From Acidobacteriota bacterium (GTDB lineage: Bacteria > Acidobacteriota > Terriglobia > Terriglobales > Acidobacteriaceae), in assembly GCA_013285705.1 (NCBI GenBank), contig JABDHA010000038.1:1-39017 (forward strand): a stretch of DNA of 39,017 nucleotides. Reading direction: 5' to 3'. A model generated the notes under the pieces. That model was not told where the DNA came from, did no database searches, and worked only from the letters and a program-made list of their open reading frames with translations. Each line of letters begins with the position of its first letter. Position 1 is the stretch's first letter. Below are positions 9,099 through 17,248 of this stretch, one piece after another. Both the position numbers and the translations under genes were made by a program.

Positions 9099-10358
9099 AT
9101 GGGCTTGAGAATGATGGTGAACGTGCCCATCCGGATGCTTCTGGCGTTCTCAGCGGTCCTATGTCTGCCGCTTTGTGCATTCGGCGAGCAGAAAAATGAT
9201 CCCGGTCCCAAGGCCGACGTGCGCGTTCCCGTCGAGCCCCTCGGATACGTCGCTCCAAGCTCCTTTTATCTCACCTCGCGTCTTTCTTCCACGTCGCTCG
9301 ACTTCATCGACAAGGATCACCTGCTCTTCACCTTCCGCCTGCCGGGTCTCATGACCCGTATCCCCGATGATCCGCCTACGGATGAGGATCAGATGATACG
9401 GGCGGCCGTGATCGCATTACCCAGCGGGAATATCTTGTCGAAGACGGATTGGCGCATGCATGATCGCTGGCGTTATCTCTGGCATATCGGTCATGGCAGG
9501 TTCCTCGTACGGCAGCGCAACACCCTGTTCCTCACGGACGACACACTCGAGCTCCGTCCCTATCTCAACACTGATTTTCCTATCCAGGCCGTGCAGCTCT
9601 CACCCGATCACAGTTTGATCGTGGTCCAAACGGAAGGGAAGAAACAGAACGAGACACTCGCCAGCACCGTAGGCGTTCTCGGAGACCCGCCGCCTGAAAC
9701 AAAACCCGTTCATGTCTTCGTTCTGCAAACCGAAACACGCGCGATGATCGCCCGTTCCGAAGCGCTGAATCCTATCGCGCTGCCCATGATGGGCGAAGGA
9801 TATCTGCAGGCTCTGTCAACCAAGCAGAACAAATGGATGATCCGCTACTCGTCCTTTAAGGGAGCAGAGCCGCGCTCGCTGACTGAAATTGAATCCTCAT
9901 GTCATCCAACCGAAGAGGCCGTCGCCAGCGATGTCACGCTGGTCATGGCCTGCCCACGTTCCAGCAACGACCACATCGTGACCGCCGTCGGTCTCGATGG
10001 CAAGACCCTCTGGCAGCAGCATTGGGAGAGCCGCTACATCTGGCCCACCTTTCAACTGGCGCATGATGGAAGCCGTTTCGCCTACAGCTCGCTGCAGGTA
10101 AATCATCCGGTCGGCACCATGGACCCGATCGATGAAACCACGATTGTGAATCAGATGGTAGGCGTCTTTGACACCAAAACAGGTCAGCTGCGTCTGGTGA
10201 AAAACGCATCGCCCATCCTGAGCGCGGGGCAGAACTACGCGCTCTCCCCGGATGGTTCGAGATTTGCGATCCTGCGCGATGGCGCCATCGAAGTCTACGA
10301 TCTACCGCCAGCTTCCGAAGCCGCTCCAACTACAGGCGCAACCACCGGAAAACACTAG
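9099..10358 (+). CDS. secreted WD/PQQ-like beta-propeller protein, unknown function
   Basis: A 419-residue protein with a signal sequence (MLLAFSAVLCLPLCAFGEQ). The body contains repeating short beta segments, for example HVFVLQTETRAMIA, IVTAVGLDGKTLWQQ, FAYSSLQVN, VGVFDTKTGQLRLV and YALSPDGSRFAIL. These are typical of propeller blades with an S-P-D-G-S-x-x-A turn. I see no catalytic residues and do not recognise a named family. ATG 9099 sits 11 bases after AGGA; ATG 9111 or GTG 9093 are possible, and a longer frame starting at 8835 would run through the divergent peptidase gene and is rejected. The protein probably scaffolds or binds something in the periplasm. It shares an intergenic promoter region with the M13 gene. 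Confidence 0.75.
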   Translation: MGLRMMVNVPIRMLLAFSAVLCLPLCAFGEQKNDPGPKADVRVPVEPLGYVAPSSFYLTSRLSSTSLDFIDKDHLLFTFRLPGLMTRIPDDPPTDEDQMIRAAVIALPSGNILSKTDWRMHDRWRYLWHIGHGRFLVRQRNTLFLTDDTLELRPYLNTDFPIQAVQLSPDHSLIVVQTEGKKQNETLASTVGVLGDPPPETKPVHVFVLQTETRAMIARSEALNPIALPMMGEGYLQALSTKQNKWMIRYSSFKGAEPRSLTEIESSCHPTEEAVASDVTLVMACPRSSNDHIVTAVGLDGKTLWQQHWESRYIWPTFQLAHDGSRFAYSSLQVNHPVGTMDPIDETTIVNQMVGVFDTKTGQLRLVKNASPILSAGQNYALSPDGSRFAILRDGAIEVYDLPPASEAAPTTGATTGKH

Positions 10359-10378
10359 AACCTAGCCTCTACAAGGTT

Positions 10379-10410
10379 GTCATCCTGAACGTAGTGAAGG
10401 ATCTGCTTTT
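10379..10410 (+). repeat. dispersed intergenic repeat family A
   Basis: A compact copy that starts GTCATCCTGAACG and ends GAAGGATCTGCTTTT. It sits between the convergent 3' ends of the propeller gene and the LytTR regulator gene, a usual place for REP-like elements. Confidence 0.75.
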
Positions 10411-10469
10411 CGTCGAGCAGTGGCAAGCCTCTCGGCTTCGAGATGGGTCGTCGCCCGCACTGCAAACAG

Positions 10470-11309
10470 CTAAAGCTTGAAAAGCTCCCGCAGCCTTCGC
10501 GTCTGCGCGCGACTTACTGGAATTTCCGTCTGCTTCTTGTCATCCATGCGCAGCTGATAGCTGCTCTTGAACCACGGCACGACTTCTTTAATGTGATTGA
10601 TATTCACAACAAAAGAGCGATGCGCCCGCCAGAAGATCGACGGATCGAGCAGCTCGAGCAATTCTTCCAGCGTCCGGCATTTCGATTGCCCTTCGAGCGT
10701 AGGCGTCACCACCGAAATCACGCCTTCGTCGATCGAGGCAAAGCAGATATCTTTCTGATCGACGAGCAGCAGACGGCTCTGTGCCTGCAGAATGATCTTT
10801 CCGCTATGGCGCTGCGGCTGCTGTTGCTGCTCGATGAGCTTGAGTAACGCTCCGATGCGAATGTCGCCGCTGAGGTCGCCATGACTGCGGCCATGCGAAC
10901 CGGAAGAAGAATTCTCTTCCTGGGCATGAACCTCCTGCAGCCGCAACCGGGCGCGTTCCAGCGCCTGCAGCACGCGAGCGCGGTCAAACGGCTTCAGCAG
11001 GTAGTCAATTGCATTCACATCGAATGCCTTGACGGCATACTGATCGAAGGCCGTGGCAAAAATAATCTGCGGAAGATGCTCTCCGTCGTTGTGTTCGAGC
11101 AACTTCTTAAGCACGGCAAATCCATCGAGACCGGGCATCTGCACGTCGAGGAAGACAACGTCCGGCTGGTGCGTGCGAATCAGATCGACAGCTTCAATGC
11201 CATTGGTTCCCTGCGCCAGCACTTCCACATTGCCCGTGGTATCCAGCAGATACTTCAGCTCCTCGCGAGCGAGTTGTTCATCATCGATGATGAGCGCTGT
11301 CATTGCCAT
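10470..11309 (-). CDS. LytTR-family response regulator
   Basis: A 279-residue two-domain regulator. The N-terminal receiver has the acidic pocket (D9, D10), the phospho-acceptor D55 in FLDVQMPGLDG, T86 and K106 in YLLKPF. A linker of about 40 residues (EENSSSGSHGRSHG, then a Gln-rich stretch) leads to a LytTR DNA-binding domain, recognised by FWRAHRSFVVNINHIKEVVPW and the C-terminal IPVSRAQTRRLRELF. LytTR proteins bind direct repeats upstream of targets. ATG 11303 is an equally good start. No sensor kinase is adjacent: the neighbours are a convergent propeller gene and a secreted-protein gene. It is therefore an orphan here, and its partner must be elsewhere. Confidence 0.93.
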   Translation of the reverse strand: MAMTALIIDDEQLAREELKYLLDTTGNVEVLAQGTNGIEAVDLIRTHQPDVVFLDVQMPGLDGFAVLKKLLEHNDGEHLPQIIFATAFDQYAVKAFDVNAIDYLLKPFDRARVLQALERARLRLQEVHAQEENSSSGSHGRSHGDLSGDIRIGALLKLIEQQQQPQRHSGKIILQAQSRLLLVDQKDICFASIDEGVISVVTPTLEGQSKCRTLEELLELLDPSIFWRAHRSFVVNINHIKEVVPWFKSSYQLRMDDKKQTEIPVSRAQTRRLRELFKL

Positions 11310-11451
11310 GATGCCAAACTACAAGTATAGGAAGTCGCGGAAACTGCGGTCAAACTTGGAGATCTCGAAAAGCTTGCTTCGGCCATGCAAAATCTTTACC
11401 AAAGCCGGAAATTGCAGGGAGTTTGCTCGGTCTCCTGATCCACAAGAATAG

Positions 11452-12384
11452 TCAGCGCGATGCCAGCCGTTCTTTCACTTGAGCAGAGAGAATCCGCACC
11501 TGCTCTTGGGTGATGCGAGCCTCGCCATCCAGAACCACCAATAGGCGTCCGTCTCCGGCATCTTTGAATTCGGCATTCTGGATCGTGACATAACCCTGTA
11601 CCGCCGGAGGAAGGTTTGCACTCAGATTCGTGCCCTTCTGCAACGCGGAGAGCATGGCGCTTTGAATTTTTTCGCGTATCGTTTGGCCGAGCACCCCCGA
11701 GCGCAGTAGTTCGCCGAGAGAACCGTCCGCCTGAATCTGCCCTAGTTCCGGGACCAGTTGTAATCCTGTGCCGTCTTCAGCAACTGCCGGGGTGAGCTTG
11801 ATCTGGACCTGAGCGTCGCCTCCGATCAACTTCTTGGCTGCCTGTTTGCCCAGCACCTTGACGCACCCCCAACGCTCATAGTGCAGCTGAATCACGGCCA
11901 GACTTGCGGGATCGGCGGGAGTGAGCGTGGCGTTCTGAATCGTCATGCGCTCTCCGCAGCGGTCATCCTTATCCATCTGGGAGCTCAGCAGGTCAGTCAA
12001 GTTGCGCTGCAGATCGGAGAGATCGCCAGTGAGCTCAAGATTCAATGTCAGCGGATTGCGGTCCTTTGACGAAAGGGTGAGGATCGCCGAGGCGGTAATC
12101 GCGATGGGCTGACCTTTGACATCAAGCGGTATCTTTACGGGTGGAATCTTGAAGACAGTGTTCTGGGCGCTTGCGCCAAGTGACGAGATTCCTATGGCAA
12201 CAATCATAGTGAGCGCGGCGGCGCCACGCCATCTGCATGCTGTCGAAGCGTGTCGGTGGACGAACCGGCCGAAGGCTACGAAGTATAAAAATCCAACGAA
12301 AGAACAGAATGCGGAGAGAAATCGAGACGGGCAGAGCCATGAATTCTTCAACGATGACTTCAGCAGAACCTCCCGGAGACCCAT
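11452..12384 (-). CDS. secreted/periplasmic protein of unknown function, N-terminus doubtful
   Basis: A frame of 310 codons. From about residue 70 it is a coherent beta/alpha protein with two similar-looking sections, one containing GQPIAITASAILTLSS and the other AVQGYVTIQNAEFKDAGDGRLLVVLDGEARI. I do not recognise a family. The N-terminal 60 residues look odd. The segment RWRGAAALTMIVAIGISSLGASAQ resembles a signal peptide with an ASA-Q cleavage site, but no ATG, GTG or TTG lies just before it in frame. A nearby ATG reads MQMAWRRRA in the next frame, so a one-base indel could hide the true start. ATG 12207 would leave too short a signal. It lies 243 bases after the sigma-factor operon on the same strand and might belong to it. 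Confidence 0.6.
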   Translation of the reverse strand: MGLREVLLKSSLKNSWLCPSRFLSAFCSFVGFLYFVAFGRFVHRHASTACRWRGAAALTMIVAIGISSLGASAQNTVFKIPPVKIPLDVKGQPIAITASAILTLSSKDRNPLTLNLELTGDLSDLQRNLTDLLSSQMDKDDRCGERMTIQNATLTPADPASLAVIQLHYERWGCVKVLGKQAAKKLIGGDAQVQIKLTPAVAEDGTGLQLVPELGQIQADGSLGELLRSGVLGQTIREKIQSAMLSALQKGTNLSANLPPAVQGYVTIQNAEFKDAGDGRLLVVLDGEARITQEQVRILSAQVKERLASR

Positions 12385-12627
12385 TCCATCGTGCTTCGAT
12401 GGTTCAGTTCCGTTTCCTTATTAGACGAACTTGCGGCAATAGAGGTTTAGCGTTCGAGTTAGCAACCACTGGCTTCCGAATCGTCGCCAATTTGGAAGGA
12501 ATTCATGTGGCCGTGTAGTCGCGAATAGAGGACAAGTGCTCTCTCCGATCCTGACCGGCTGAATACGATGTATTTGGGGAACCGTCTCGATCTTCTGTGG
12601 ATTCAGACTGACCCACGGCCGAGATTT

Positions 12628-13173
12628 TTAGCTGTGAAAAGCGTGCAGCCGGGCTGGCCGATTGTCCGAGGCAAGATCGTGTCCGCAGTGCACGCAGTAG
12701 AGATCGGTGATGCGCACGCTGCGATAGCACTTTCCGCAGGAAGCAGAGACCTGATAGGCGCACTGCGGGCAGAAGTGGTATTCACTTTGTACGCGCGTGC
12801 TGCAGGCAGGGCAGAGAGAGATGATCGGCTGCCGCAGCAGAAAATAAAGCACAGCGCCAATCCCTCCCGGCATGACCAGGCAAACAATCATCCAGATGCG
12901 CGCACTCATGCCGCGCCGTGGCGAATCCTTGCTGACATACCCCACCATAAGCATGTAAAGCGACGCCAGCGCGCCCCAGGAGAGCGCGAAGTAGAGGCGC
13001 ATTCCTATCGGTGCAGGCGGGTGGCGATGCTCTTGAGGAAAGACCACCCAGAACAAATACTGCATGACAACAAACGTGAGCACGGCAGCCGCAACTGACC
13101 AACGCGGGATAAGCCTTAACTCACTGGAAAAAGTCGCGGCCTCTTCTTCTTGACTGGGGTAATTCGTCGCCAT
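12628..13173 (-). CDS. small membrane protein with C-terminal double zinc ribbon
   Basis: A 181-residue protein with three hydrophobic helices at about 25-44, 58-80 and 92-113. They are followed by a cytosolic tail with four metal-binding knuckles, CPAC, CPQC, CGKC and CVHC, enough for two zinc ribbons. Double zinc-ribbon tails often mediate protein or nucleic-acid contacts; I cannot name the family. It starts six bases after the stop of the 131-residue membrane protein and is the third gene of a minus-strand operon headed by a sigma-70-family gene (13572-14258). A weak GGAAGG lies 12 bases upstream of the start. Its position suggests a role in sensing or controlling that sigma factor, but this is inference. 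Confidence 0.75.
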   Translation of the reverse strand: MATNYPSQEEEAATFSSELRLIPRWSVAAAVLTFVVMQYLFWVVFPQEHRHPPAPIGMRLYFALSWGALASLYMLMVGYVSKDSPRRGMSARIWMIVCLVMPGGIGAVLYFLLRQPIISLCPACSTRVQSEYHFCPQCAYQVSASCGKCYRSVRITDLYCVHCGHDLASDNRPARLHAFHS

Positions 13174-13179
13174 CGCGTT

Positions 13180-13575
13180 TTAGCGCCTTCCGCGTGGCAT
13201 GTGCTGCTGGCTGCGTAAGCCTACAATAAGTGCGCTGAGGACCGTAGAAAACAGCAGCGCGCTCAACACCATCACCATGCTGTGCAATTCAAACAAGTCG
13301 CCGCCGGCAAGAAAATCCTCCACGCTGCTCCAGATAGCTGGTGTCAGCAGCATGCCAAGCACCGTTACCGTCAGCGCTACGATCGCCGCACTCCGGCGAT
13401 TTCGACGTTTCTGCTCGCGCAGTTCATGCGCCGCTTCCATTACGGCGCGGCGTGTACGCTGCACGACCAGCATGTCGGCATTGGCATTCATGCCCGCCAG
13501 CATTTCGATGATTTGGGGATCTGAGATCTGTGTGACTGGTGGCTGGCTGGAAGTATGAGTCAGGGGCCTGTTCAC
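13180..13575 (-). CDS. two-helix membrane protein in sigma-factor operon
   Basis: A 131-residue protein. Residues 1-55 are polar and helical (NADMLVVQRTRRAVMEAAHELREQ), then basic (KRRNRR). Two transmembrane helices follow at about 62-82 and 97-120, and the tail is basic. The start codon overlaps the stop of the sigma-70-family gene by four bases (ATGA), so the two are translationally coupled. The position is that of an anti-sigma factor, and the cytosolic N-terminal helix could bind a sigma factor. There is no zf-HC2 His-Cys-Cys motif and no recognisable anti-sigma domain, so the function stays open. Hydropathy and operon position are seen; the regulatory role is inferred. Confidence 0.7.
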   Translation of the reverse strand: MNRPLTHTSSQPPVTQISDPQIIEMLAGMNANADMLVVQRTRRAVMEAAHELREQKRRNRRSAAIVALTVTVLGMLLTPAIWSSVEDFLAGGDLFELHSMVMVLSALLFSTVLSALIVGLRSQQHMPRGRR

Positions 13576-14258
13576 AATGCCTCCTGTTGCGTCATTGCTT
13601 CAAGCCGCGGCTTCAGTGAAGCCAGCCCGCGATACAGCCGCGATTTCACCGTCGAGAGCGGTGACGTGGTTACCTGTGCAATCTCATCGAGCGAAAGCTC
13701 TTCATGGAAGCGCAAAACAAGAACTTCGCGATGCAGCGGATCGAGCGTCAAAAGCAGCTTCGCCACAAGCTGGCTGTTCTCATAGCCCTGGTACAGATCG
13801 AAAGGATTGGGACCATTACTTGGGACTTCGAAGGCGCGGTCATCTTCGCCGTTTTCGCACAATTCTTCCAGGCTCACCATCGTCCGCTTGCGCCGCATAT
13901 CGATCACAAGGTTGCGGGCAATCGTAAAGAGCCATGTATCGAAGCGGGCATTACCATTGTATTGCGCGCCGCGCAGCAGCACGCGCATCCATGTTTCCTG
14001 GAAGAGATCTTCAGCCTGCTCGCGATTTCCCGTGAGATAAAGCAGGTATCGCAACAGCCGATGCTGATACTGCACAATCAGCTCATCCAGCAGGCCCGCA
14101 TCATGGCGCTTCAGGCCCTGTGCGATCAGGACATTTTCCTGTCGCGACTGTGTCGTGAGTGTGAGAGAGGCTGTGCTCATTCCATGTTTAGAGACGGGAC
14201 TTTCGTTGCCAAAGACTCTCTTCAGAAGAAAATTTTGTACTTTTTCGACAGGGCTCAT
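13572..14258 (-). CDS. RNA polymerase sigma-70 family (ECF-type) factor
   Basis: A 228-residue sigma factor. Region 2 is at about 50-120 (LLRYLLYLTGNREQAEDLFQETWMRVL, then FDTWLFTIARNLVIDMRRK), which binds core polymerase and the -10 element. Region 4 is at about 165-220, with the helix-turn-helix SLDEIAQVTTSPLSTVKSRLYRGL for -35 recognition. The linker is short, as in ECF factors, with no region 3. The first 26 residues are extra compared with most ECF factors. AGGAT seven bases before ATG 14258 supports the long form, while ATG 14180 is an alternative. It heads an operon with a 131-residue two-helix protein (four-base overlap) and a zinc-ribbon membrane protein. Its regulon probably answers an envelope or redox signal; this is inference. 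Confidence 0.92.
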   Translation of the reverse strand: MSPVEKVQNFLLKRVFGNESPVSKHGMSTASLTLTTQSRQENVLIAQGLKRHDAGLLDELIVQYQHRLLRYLLYLTGNREQAEDLFQETWMRVLLRGAQYNGNARFDTWLFTIARNLVIDMRRKRTMVSLEELCENGEDDRAFEVPSNGPNPFDLYQGYENSQLVAKLLLTLDPLHREVLVLRFHEELSLDEIAQVTTSPLSTVKSRLYRGLASLKPRLEAMTQQEAL

Positions 14259-14382
14259 GGGTCTAATCCTGATAAATTTCGACAGCGGATGAGTGCCACG
14301 AGGCGCAGTTTGGGGAGCGATCCGCTAACACTCTTATTATCCAGCACATATCCAGCGGACAGCAAGCGATACACTGGATAGG

Positions 14383-15168
14383 ATGGAAGTCCTTTATGGC
14401 TTGCACCCGGTTGAAGAAGCATTACGCGCCGGCAGCCGCCAATTCGACCACGTTTGCGTCGCCCGTGAGCGGCATGACCAGCGCCTGCAGCGCATCATCG
14501 ACATCTGCCGCGAAACCGGCGTCCGTCTGCGCTTTGAGCCGCGCGATCACCTGACCAAGCTGGCGAAAACGGCAGGCCATCAGGGCGTCGTGGCCGTCGT
14601 CCGCGAAAAGGCGCTCCTCGAACTCGAAGACCTGCTCGACGGACCCGAGCCGCGCCTGCTCCTCGCACTCGACGGCGTCGAAGACCCGCAAAATCTCGGA
14701 GCGCTCCTACGCACCGCCGATGGTGCAGGCGCCGACGGTGTCATCCTCACCGAGCGCCGCTCCGCTCCCCTGAGTCCCGTGGCCGTCAAAGCATCCGCCG
14801 GAGCAGCCGAGCACGTCCCCATCGCCCGTGTCGTAAACCTCAGCCGCGCTCTCGAACAGCTCAAGGAGCGAAATTTGTGGTGCGTCGGACTCGACGAACG
14901 TGGCACGATGTCTTACGACCAGTTCGATTTCACGTCTAACTGTGTATTGGTGCTGGGCCGCGAAGGCGCCGGTTTGCACGATCTGGTGCGGCGGCATTGC
15001 GATCACCTGCTCAGCATCCCGATGGCGGGCAAAGTGGCATCGCTCAATGTATCGGTTGCCGGTGCGGTCGTCCTCTATGAGGCAGCGCGGCAGAGACGCG
15101 CAGCGCAGACGCAACCGAAAGCACCGGCCATAGCCAAAAAGAAAGCGCAAAAAGGTTTAGGTTCATGA
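14383..15168 (+). CDS. rlmB: 23S rRNA (guanosine-2'-O)-methyltransferase RlmB/TrmH family
   Basis: A 261-residue SpoU-class enzyme that transfers a methyl group from S-adenosylmethionine to a ribose 2'-OH of RNA, most likely G2251 of 23S rRNA. The N-terminal substrate-binding domain opens with MEVLYGLHPVEEALRAG, the RlmB pattern. The trefoil-knot SPOUT domain carries motif 1 (DGVEDPQNLGALLRTADGAG), motif 2 (LVLGREGAGL) and motif 3 (IPMAGKVASLNVSVAGAVVLYE). The C-terminus has a short Ala/Lys-rich tail. It starts 124 bases downstream of the divergent sigma gene and overlaps the next gene by four bases (ATGA). TrmH-family members with other targets cannot be excluded by eye. Confidence 0.92.
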   Translation: MEVLYGLHPVEEALRAGSRQFDHVCVARERHDQRLQRIIDICRETGVRLRFEPRDHLTKLAKTAGHQGVVAVVREKALLELEDLLDGPEPRLLLALDGVEDPQNLGALLRTADGAGADGVILTERRSAPLSPVAVKASAGAAEHVPIARVVNLSRALEQLKERNLWCVGLDERGTMSYDQFDFTSNCVLVLGREGAGLHDLVRRHCDHLLSIPMAGKVASLNVSVAGAVVLYEAARQRRAAQTQPKAPAIAKKKAQKGLGS

Positions 15169-17054
15169 CAGTAGTAAGGCCGCTTCTCGCGGCAGTGGTA
15201 TGCAGTGCTGTAGCCTTCGCGCAACAGACCCCACCGCAAAGTCAGTCTCAAGAGAGTCAGCCTCCCACGACCCATGGGAAAGTTCTCTTCTCACGCTCCG
15301 CAGAGGATGCAAAGACGGACGACGCGAGGCAGTCCGACGCCCAACCGGAAAAGTCGCAGGCGGCAGCCGTAAAGGTCAGCGATGCCGAACGATCAGCCCT
15401 TGTCTTCACCGCTTACGATCTCGATGTCCACCTGATGCTTCAGCAGCAGGCCATCGCCGTCATGGCGCACGTCACCGTTCGCAATGACAGCGACCAGCCC
15501 CTGGCCCACCTGCCCATCCAGCTCTCTTCTTCCCTGAAATTCGAATCCATCAGCTCCGCCGGACAAAAGCTCCCCTTTACCCAGCAGATTATCAACAGCG
15601 ATGCCGACCACACCGGCCAGCTACGCGAGGCAGTCGTCGTTTTGCCTACACCGCTCGCGCCAAAGGCCGAATCGACGCTCGAAATCGCCTACAGCGGAGA
15701 GATCCCGCCTTCAACCAAGCGCCTCGACCAGATCGGCACGCCCGTTGACCTGGCGCAGCAATCCGATTGGGACCAGATCTCCGTGGACTTCACCGGCCTG
15801 CGCGGCTTTGGCGACGTCGTCTGGTATCCCGTATCTTCCGTGCCCCAGGCCTTGGGTGAAGGTGCAAAGCTCTTCAACGAAATCGGACGCCAGAAGCTTC
15901 GCCAGCAAAATGCGCAAGCCACCGTGCGCGTCACCGCCGAATATATTGGCGCCGCTCCGAACGCGGCCGCGATCGACGGTCATTTTGTTCCCGTTCCAGC
16001 TCCTACAGTCACGCCGACGGCGTCCTTCCCCGGCGTCGTAACCTTCTCGCTGCCTGCGCAACGCCTCGGCTTCGGAACGCTCAACCTGTTTCTTGCTCCG
16101 CGCATCGCTCATGAAGCAAACGGCGTGCGCGTTCTCGCTGCCGATTTCGACGAGCCCAACGTTCAGGGTTACTCAACGGCGGCAACCATGGTCCAGCCGC
16201 TCATCGAGCAGTGGTTAGGCAACAAGCCGAAAGAGCCGCTGACCATCTTCGACCTGCCCGACAAGCATGACGCCGCCTTCGAGCAGGGAGCAGTGACCGT
16301 CACCGGCTTCCAGTCACTGGAGCCGCAGGAGCTGGCCAATATCCTGAGCCACAGCATGACGCATGCCTATTTTCAGTCGCCGCGTGAATGGCTGAACGAA
16401 GGTGTGGCCAACTTTATCGGCACTCTCTGGGTCGAGCAGACCAAGGGCCGTGAATTTGCGCTCGAGCATCTCGAAGCGACGCGCGGAGCCCTCGCCGTGG
16501 GCGAGCCCTCAAGTCCTGGAGAGAGTGCAGGCCAGTCCCTCATCGACGCAGCCGACGCCGTCTACTACCGTAGCAAAGCTACCTACGTGCTCTGGATGCT
16601 GCGTGACCTCGCTGGGGACAAGGCTCTCTCCGCAGCACTGCACGCGTACGATCCCGCGCAGGACACCACCCCCGAATATTTTGAACATCTGGTCGAGCAA
16701 GCCAGCAGCAAGGATTTGAAATGGTTCTTCGACGACTGGGTCTATCACGATAAGGGCCTGCCCGATCTTTCCATCGCCGGCATCTATCCCACGGCGTCAG
16801 CGCAGGCCGGTCAGTATCTGGTAGCCATCGACCTCGCCAACGACGGCTACGCCGGGGCGGAAGTGCCAGTCACGGTGCGCTCGCAGGCGACGAAGCAAAC
16901 CGTGCGCGTACAAATTCCGGCACGCTCCAAGGTCACGCGCCGCCTCCTGGTCCAGGGACTGCCGACTGAGATCATCGTGAATGACGGCGTCGTACCCGAG
17001 CTGCAGGCTAGCGTACACCGCCGCGACATCACCATGATCGATGGCGCAAAGTAG
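15165..17054 (+). CDS. secreted peptidase MA/M1-like protein lacking the catalytic Glu
   Basis: A 629-residue exported protein (signal MTVVRPLLAAVVCSAVAFAQQ). Residues 80-330 are beta-rich and resemble the N-terminal domain of M1-like aminopeptidases. The gluzincin region around residues 390-415 keeps both His positions (H396, H400) and the downstream WLNEGVANF Glu (E412), but the residue after the first His is Ser397 where active enzymes have the catalytic Glu. The His-to-Glu spacing is shorter than classic M1 and fits the peptidase MA-like group. The C-terminal part has an alpha-helical stretch with YVLWMLRDL and a terminal beta domain. It is probably a binding or scaffold protein rather than an active protease. 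It is translationally coupled to rlmB through ATGA, an odd pairing. Confidence 0.8.
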   Translation: MTVVRPLLAAVVCSAVAFAQQTPPQSQSQESQPPTTHGKVLFSRSAEDAKTDDARQSDAQPEKSQAAAVKVSDAERSALVFTAYDLDVHLMLQQQAIAVMAHVTVRNDSDQPLAHLPIQLSSSLKFESISSAGQKLPFTQQIINSDADHTGQLREAVVVLPTPLAPKAESTLEIAYSGEIPPSTKRLDQIGTPVDLAQQSDWDQISVDFTGLRGFGDVVWYPVSSVPQALGEGAKLFNEIGRQKLRQQNAQATVRVTAEYIGAAPNAAAIDGHFVPVPAPTVTPTASFPGVVTFSLPAQRLGFGTLNLFLAPRIAHEANGVRVLAADFDEPNVQGYSTAATMVQPLIEQWLGNKPKEPLTIFDLPDKHDAAFEQGAVTVTGFQSLEPQELANILSHSMTHAYFQSPREWLNEGVANFIGTLWVEQTKGREFALEHLEATRGALAVGEPSSPGESAGQSLIDAADAVYYRSKATYVLWMLRDLAGDKALSAALHAYDPAQDTTPEYFEHLVEQASSKDLKWFFDDWVYHDKGLPDLSIAGIYPTASAQAGQYLVAIDLANDGYAGAEVPVTVRSQATKQTVRVQIPARSKVTRRLLVQGLPTEIIVNDGVVPELQASVHRRDITMIDGAK

Positions 17055-17099
17055 GATTTCCGAAAAAAAGAGAATTGTCGATCAGAAAAGACTAGAGCC

Positions 17100-17227
17100 G
17101 TCATCCTGATCCTGACTCTGAGTGCAACGAAGAGGAAGGGGAAGGATCTGCTTTTCTCCCGCCGGCAACCAACGACTCCAACAACCTCCATCGTCGATAC
17201 CGGCAGGGAAAAACAGATCCTTTCCCC
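17100..17227 (+). repeat. family A repeat pair in inverted orientation (BIME-like)
   Basis: A long family A copy runs 17100-17157 (GTCATCCTGA...GAAGGATCTGCTTTTCT). A partial inverted copy lies at 17206-17227 (GGGAAAAACAGATCC then TTTCCCC). The two can pair imperfectly over about 22 bases to give a large hairpin between convergent gene ends (the plus-strand peptidase-like gene and the minus-strand dehydrogenase). It fills most of the 194-base gap and may also end transcription. Confidence 0.65.
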
Positions 17228-17248
17228 ACGAGTTCCACTACAGCCCGC

